Assembly: GCA_016934225.1 (NCBI GenBank) | Contig: JAFGTH010000272.1 | Coordinates: forward strand, 1-18,596 | Source of the DNA: Lentisphaerota bacterium | GTDB lineage: Bacteria > Verrucomicrobiota > Kiritimatiellia > UBA8416 > JAFGTH01 | Length of the DNA: 18,596 nt | Direction: 5' to 3' | Part shown: piece by piece, positions 15,604-18,596 of the stretch | Layout: every line of letters begins with the position of its first letter | Numbering within the stretch: the stretch's first letter is position 1 | Program-made: the position numbers and the translations under genes | Notes under the pieces: generated by a model | What the model saw: the letters and a program-made list of their open reading frames with translations, nothing else | What the model was told of the DNA's origin: nothing | The model's database searches: none

Positions 15604-16089
15604 CTACGGATCCGATTTAGAAGACGGTTTGCCCGGATTCTCTTTAGGAGCGCCTATTATCACTGTTGGCCCGGGCTCCGGCAGGTTTTCAGGCCATTTC
15701 TCCACGATCCGAACCAGCGCTATTGCTGCCGCCAGCGCTATTGCTGCAATTATCATTGATACCATCACATGATGACGGTCAATCCAATCCATAACCGGAT
15801 GTGTGTATGCCCAGACAATGTGTTCGCGCCTTTTATCGGAGAGACGTTTTGGCAGTTGATCATCAAACGCAGACGAATCGCGCAAAGCATCCAATGCAGC
15901 CTGAACATCAGCGGCTGCAGCCTGACACACAGGGCATTTCCTTATATGTTCTCGCACGAGATCTGAGCGGGCTGATCCCAATTCTCTGGTCATGTAAGAA
16001 AACAGCAACGCTTGTATATCGTCGCATTTCAACACACTGCCGCCGGTTTTTATGTCCGGGTTTTGTTTGTTCTGCGTGTCTGATTTCAT
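15604..16089 (-). CDS. Membrane-anchored zinc-finger anti-sigma factor
   Basis: 161 residues. The N-terminal half holds a zf-HC2 anti-sigma domain: Cys22, then His48, Cys52 and Cys55 in EHIRKCPVC (47-55), the His-x3-Cys-x2-Cys site. A single membrane segment spans about 108-128, and a short Pro-rich tail (130-161) would lie outside the cytoplasmic membrane. Such proteins hold an ECF sigma factor inactive until a signal releases it. The start overlaps the sigma gene stop by four bases (ATGA), the typical arrangement of a cognate pair. The external part is only about 30 residues, so it may not sense a ligand directly; the zinc site itself could respond to redox state. Confidence 0.9.
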   Translation of the reverse strand: MKSDTQNKQNPDIKTGGSVLKCDDIQALLFSYMTRELGSARSDLVREHIRKCPVCQAAAADVQAALDALRDSSAFDDQLPKRLSDKRREHIVWAYTHPVMDWIDRHHVMVSMIIAAIALAAAIALVRIVEKWPENLPEPGPTVIIGAPKENPGKPSSKSDP

Positions 16090-16622
16090 TTTGCGTCCGT
16101 ATTTTTTATATGTTCGGACATTTTTTTCATAGCATGATGCAGAATGTAGCCTACATTACTGACTGTCAATCCGGTGATATCGCTGATTTCCCTATATGAT
16201 TTCTCTTCGTAAATCTTCAAAATCACCAATTGCTGTTCTCTTAAATCAAGCGCATGAAGAGCTGTCACTGCGCGTTCGGCCGCTTCGCTGAGTCGAAATG
16301 CATCGCCGCGGTCTGGCGGTACAGTATCGGCTTGTTCGGCTGCATGCCGCAAGTGAAGAATGCGCTTCCGCGCGATTTTACGCAGGTAGTCCACGGCGCA
16401 ATTGTGTACAACCCGGTAAAGCCAACAGGAGACCTGAGGTGACGGTGTTAATTCCTCTTTCCAGCTCTTAAACAGCTTGATGAAAGCATCTTGTACTACA
16501 TCCTGAGCTGCATCATAATCTTGCAGAATTCTGGCGGCATACCGGAGAAGAGCCGCTTCATATTCAGAGACGACTTGCTCGAAGTTCTTCAATCTGCGCG
16601 CTTTGATTTCTTTGCCGGTCAT
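16086..16622 (-). CDS. ECF-family RNA polymerase sigma factor
   Basis: 178 residues with only regions 2 and 4 of sigma-70. Region 2 (about 21-86) includes DAAQDVVQDAFIKLFKSW (37-54) and the -10 recognition helix with SCWLYRVVHNCAVDYLR (65-81). Region 4 (about 125-170) has the helix-turn-helix SYREISDITGLTVSNVGYIL (142-161), which would read the -35 element. It is paired with the anti-sigma factor directly downstream and followed by pdxA. No clear ribosome binding site precedes the ATG. A perfect TATAAT lies about 42 bases upstream. The regulon is unknown; ECF factors often control their own promoter. Confidence 0.93.
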   Translation of the reverse strand: MTGKEIKARRLKNFEQVVSEYEAALLRYAARILQDYDAAQDVVQDAFIKLFKSWKEELTPSPQVSCWLYRVVHNCAVDYLRKIARKRILHLRHAAEQADTVPPDRGDAFRLSEAAERAVTALHALDLREQQLVILKIYEEKSYREISDITGLTVSNVGYILHHAMKKMSEHIKNTDAK

Positions 16623-16663
16623 TTTTTGTGGCGGTATCAGACCGCGATTCTTAGTGCTGAAAC

Positions 16664-16669
16664 ATTATA
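16664..16669 (-). promoter_or_regulatory. Candidate -10 box of the sigma factor operon
   Basis: A perfect TATAAT on the minus strand lies about 42 bases before the sigma factor ATG. No good -35 box sits at 16-18 bases, so this may be a weak or activator-dependent promoter. Confidence 0.3.
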
Positions 16670-16802
16670 TATCCATGCGTATTTGAAGGACTGAACGATC
16701 TTGCTTTTTTCGAATGGCGCGCCTATTTGATATGCAAGAAGCTTGCAATCGAAGAACGCCTGGAACTTGTGGGCGGTCCGGTCAGGCATACCCATCCTCG
16801 GA

Positions 16803-18377
16803 TTAGAGCTTAACGGCGAAAGCCGATACTGAATTAATTTCTTTTGATATTTCTTGAATGAGATCCGCCGGGACAGGTTGGTTCACTTTCATTATAGCGA
16901 GAGAACGGTTTGTCTTGGCATCGTGCGGATTGCGCATATCCTCTATGTTTATGCCTCTACCGGCCAGTTTTACGCCTATTGCGCCGAGTACTCCCGGCCG
17001 ATCGTCGTAAAGGAAGAACGCCGTATGTCCCTTAGGCTCGAAGTACAATTTGTCGAATTCGTTAATTCTGGAGACCATCAAATTGCCTTCCGTTAATGTC
17101 CCTCTTACGCTGATACGTTTCAGCGTTCCGGAATCCACCGCGCCTGTCAGGTCCACTGTCATGGAGTTCTCGTATCCCTTATGTGCATCGGTCAGGCGAT
17201 TCTCGTATTCTATACCCATTTCAGCCAGGTAATCACTGGCGGCCTTATAATCCATTGTCGAGTCAAACTCGTCCCATATTCCTGCCACTATCGGCACAAG
17301 CAGCCAATCGGCAAAAGGTTCGAGCAGACCGTAAAAACTTGTCTCGATGCGTTGCGTAGTCGCTTTTTCTCCCATGATGCGGTGGCACAGTCTCGCGAGG
17401 GTATTGGCCAGTTCGCAATATGCTTCATCAAGCCCGTCAGGTATGGCGCGGTTCACGATGAAGCTGGTGATGCCTTTTGTGTCAAAATCAATAAGCTGTT
17501 CAGCCGCGCGTTTTGCCGCCTTAAAATTTGCTTCAAACGTGCTTGCTCCAAGATGGGGCAGCATAATATCGGCAATATCTGCAACGGTCTTTTTGCCTTC
17601 AGAATCTTTCTGATAAACATCATTCAAAAACCTGATTCCTTTTTCCTTCTTAACTTTCCGTAGTGCATTTTCGTCTATTATGCCGGCGCGAGCGCAATTG
17701 ATGATAGTTGAGCCTTTCTTCATCAATGCAAGAAGTTGCTCATCTATGGCGCCACGGGTTTCGTCGTTCTCGGGAATATGAAGTGTTACATAATCGCTTT
17801 CACTGAATAAAGTTTTGCGATCAACCAAGCGTACTTGAAGTTCGCGGGCGCGTTCTTCGGATATTATAGGGTCGCATCCGAGGATTGTTACGTCGAAACC
17901 GCGCAAACGTTTTACCACAAGTTGACCGATATTACCGAGGCCGAGAATACCGACAGTCTTTCCGGATATTTCATGTCCCATGAATGCGTTTTTTTCCCAT
18001 TTGCCTTCGCGCATGGATGCGTCTGCCGGAACGATATAACGCGCGTCGGCGAGCATTAAAGCGATTACTTCTTCCGCCACAGCGTTGGAATTGGCGCCGG
18101 GTGTATTCATTACGTCAATGTCTTTTTTTCTGGCGTATTTGATGTCAATGGTATTATAGCCCGCGCCGGCTCGTACAATGACCTTCAGATTGGGCAAGGC
18201 ATCAATAATTTCGGCTGTAACCTTTTCACTTCGCACTATAAGCGCGTGTGTGTCGGAATGGGTTTTTGCCAATGCAACGATGTTACTATTGGACTCTTGG
18301 ACGACATCATAGTCCGCGTCTTTAAGTATTGCGGCGGCTACCGAATCGAGCTTGGTTGGAATCAAGACTTTCTTCAT
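16803..18377 (-). CDS. serA: D-3-phosphoglycerate dehydrogenase
   Basis: First step of serine synthesis: NAD-dependent oxidation of 3-phosphoglycerate. The preferred start (18377) gives 524 residues beginning MKKVLIPTKLD, with GGAG nine bases upstream; an ATG five codons earlier (18392) is only two bases from that GGAG and is less likely. Counting from the earlier ATG, the NAD-binding GILGLGNIG lies at 148-156, catalytic Arg235 in NCARAGIID and His280 in LPHLGAST. The position of the usual catalytic Glu (five after the Asp of LDV) appears as Asp263 in NDVYQKD. An intervening domain with SFYGLLEPFADWLLVPIVAG (352-371) and a C-terminal ACT domain (about 455-525) with DDRPGVLGAIG are present, so serine feedback is plausible. 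This long type is common in bacteria. A 180-base gap separates it from the sigma operon. Confidence 0.93.
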   Translation of the reverse strand: MKKVLIPTKLDSVAAAILKDADYDVVQESNSNIVALAKTHSDTHALIVRSEKVTAEIIDALPNLKVIVRAGAGYNTIDIKYARKKDIDVMNTPGANSNAVAEEVIALMLADARYIVPADASMREGKWEKNAFMGHEISGKTVGILGLGNIGQLVVKRLRGFDVTILGCDPIISEERARELQVRLVDRKTLFSESDYVTLHIPENDETRGAIDEQLLALMKKGSTIINCARAGIIDENALRKVKKEKGIRFLNDVYQKDSEGKKTVADIADIMLPHLGASTFEANFKAAKRAAEQLIDFDTKGITSFIVNRAIPDGLDEAYCELANTLARLCHRIMGEKATTQRIETSFYGLLEPFADWLLVPIVAGIWDEFDSTMDYKAASDYLAEMGIEYENRLTDAHKGYENSMTVDLTGAVDSGTLKRISVRGTLTEGNLMVSRINEFDKLYFEPKGHTAFFLYDDRPGVLGAIGVKLAGRGINIEDMRNPHDAKTNRSLAIMKVNQPVPADLIQEISKEINSVSAFAVKL

Positions 18378-18424
18378 TTTCCATATCTCCAAAGAAATTC
18401 AATTTAGTGGGAATGAATTCATTT

Positions 18425-18453
18425 AAATTAGATACAAACAGTGATGGAATCAA
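18425..18453 (-). promoter_or_regulatory. Candidate serA promoter
   Basis: On the minus strand TTGATT (18448-18453) and TAATTT (18425-18430) are 17 bases apart. The leader would be about 40 bases and would contain the GGAG ribosome binding site. The -10 box matches only partly, so confidence is low. Confidence 0.3.
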
Positions 18454-18495
18454 GCCTTGACCGTCACTATATTGCACTATACTGTTATTGTCTAT

Positions 18496-18596
18496 ATGTG
18501 TATTCGATCCAATATATTCAAAGTTTTTCTCGGGCTATTACTTTTTTTTGCGCCGGTTTTGGTTGTCATAGCGCAGCAGGACATGGAAACTGCTCC
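18496..18596 (+). CDS. Start of a secreted protein, cut by the window end
   Basis: The frame from the ATG at 18496 stays open to the last base and reads MCIRSNIFKVFLGLLLFFAP then VLVVIAQQDMETA. This is a classic signal peptide: a basic start, a hydrophobic core of about 17 residues and a likely cleavage after Ala near residue 27. It is divergent from serA. TTGACC (18457-18462) and TATACT (18478-18483) upstream are promoter-like but only 15 bases apart. No ribosome binding site is evident. Too little is present to name a function. Confidence 0.6.
   Translation, partial: MCIRSNIFKVFLGLLLFFAPVLVVIAQQDMETA

Noticed and set aside
16733..16747. Small hairpin TGCAAG-AAG-CTTGCA after serA as a terminator
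   Set aside because: The stem is short, AT-rich and not followed by a T run on the minus strand.

Overview
The window is ordinary bacterial chromosome, densely coded in short operons on both strands. A genomic-island boundary lies at the left edge. The gene content fits a Gram-negative bacterium. My best guess is the PVC neighbourhood (Verrucomicrobiota, Lentisphaerota or Kiritimatiellota), from the style of the thymidine phosphorylase, SerA and PIN-PhoH proteins and the sigma/zinc-finger anti-sigma pair. That placement is an inference from protein style only; no rRNA is present to settle it.

Left edge (1-518): the C-terminal end of a tyrosine recombinase runs into and through a tRNA-Ser(GGA) gene on the other strand. 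This is the usual arrangement where an integrated element, lying outside the window to the left, uses a tRNA 3' end as its attachment site. Next (519-3319, minus) come a GT-C-like membrane glycosyltransferase and an N-acetylhexosamine-1-kinase-like sugar kinase, driven by a good promoter at 3346-3374. Divergent from it (3445-6511, plus) is a nucleoside salvage operon: thymidine phosphorylase, cytidine deaminase and a PIN-PhoH ATPase, with tight spacing and an ATGA overlap.

Middle (6512-13132): a 514-base stretch holds a strong nested inverted repeat and one possible 61-codon membrane peptide. After it come a stand-alone CheY-like receiver (minus), an M20 dipeptidase (plus), and the F1 ATP synthase genes in the order alpha-gamma-beta-epsilon (plus). 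The delta subunit and all Fo genes are missing from the window. The epsilon subunit is only 85 residues and lacks the usual C-terminal helical domain; the alpha subunit carries an extra tail of about 40 residues.

Right part (13110-18377, minus): a YuiD/divergent-PAP2 membrane protein, a secreted protein built from two copies of one roughly 70-residue unit, then a tightly packed cluster of ECF sigma factor, zinc-finger anti-sigma factor and PdxA (vitamin B6 synthesis), and then SerA (serine synthesis). At the right edge a divergent gene starts with a clear signal peptide and is cut by the window end.

I saw no CRISPR array, IS element, rRNA or obvious novel defence system. The points most worth a second look are the integrase reading frame that crosses the tRNA, the reduced and split F1 cluster, the repeated secreted protein, the sigma/anti-sigma/pdxA coupling, and two promoters placed so that the mRNA would start at or next to the start codon.
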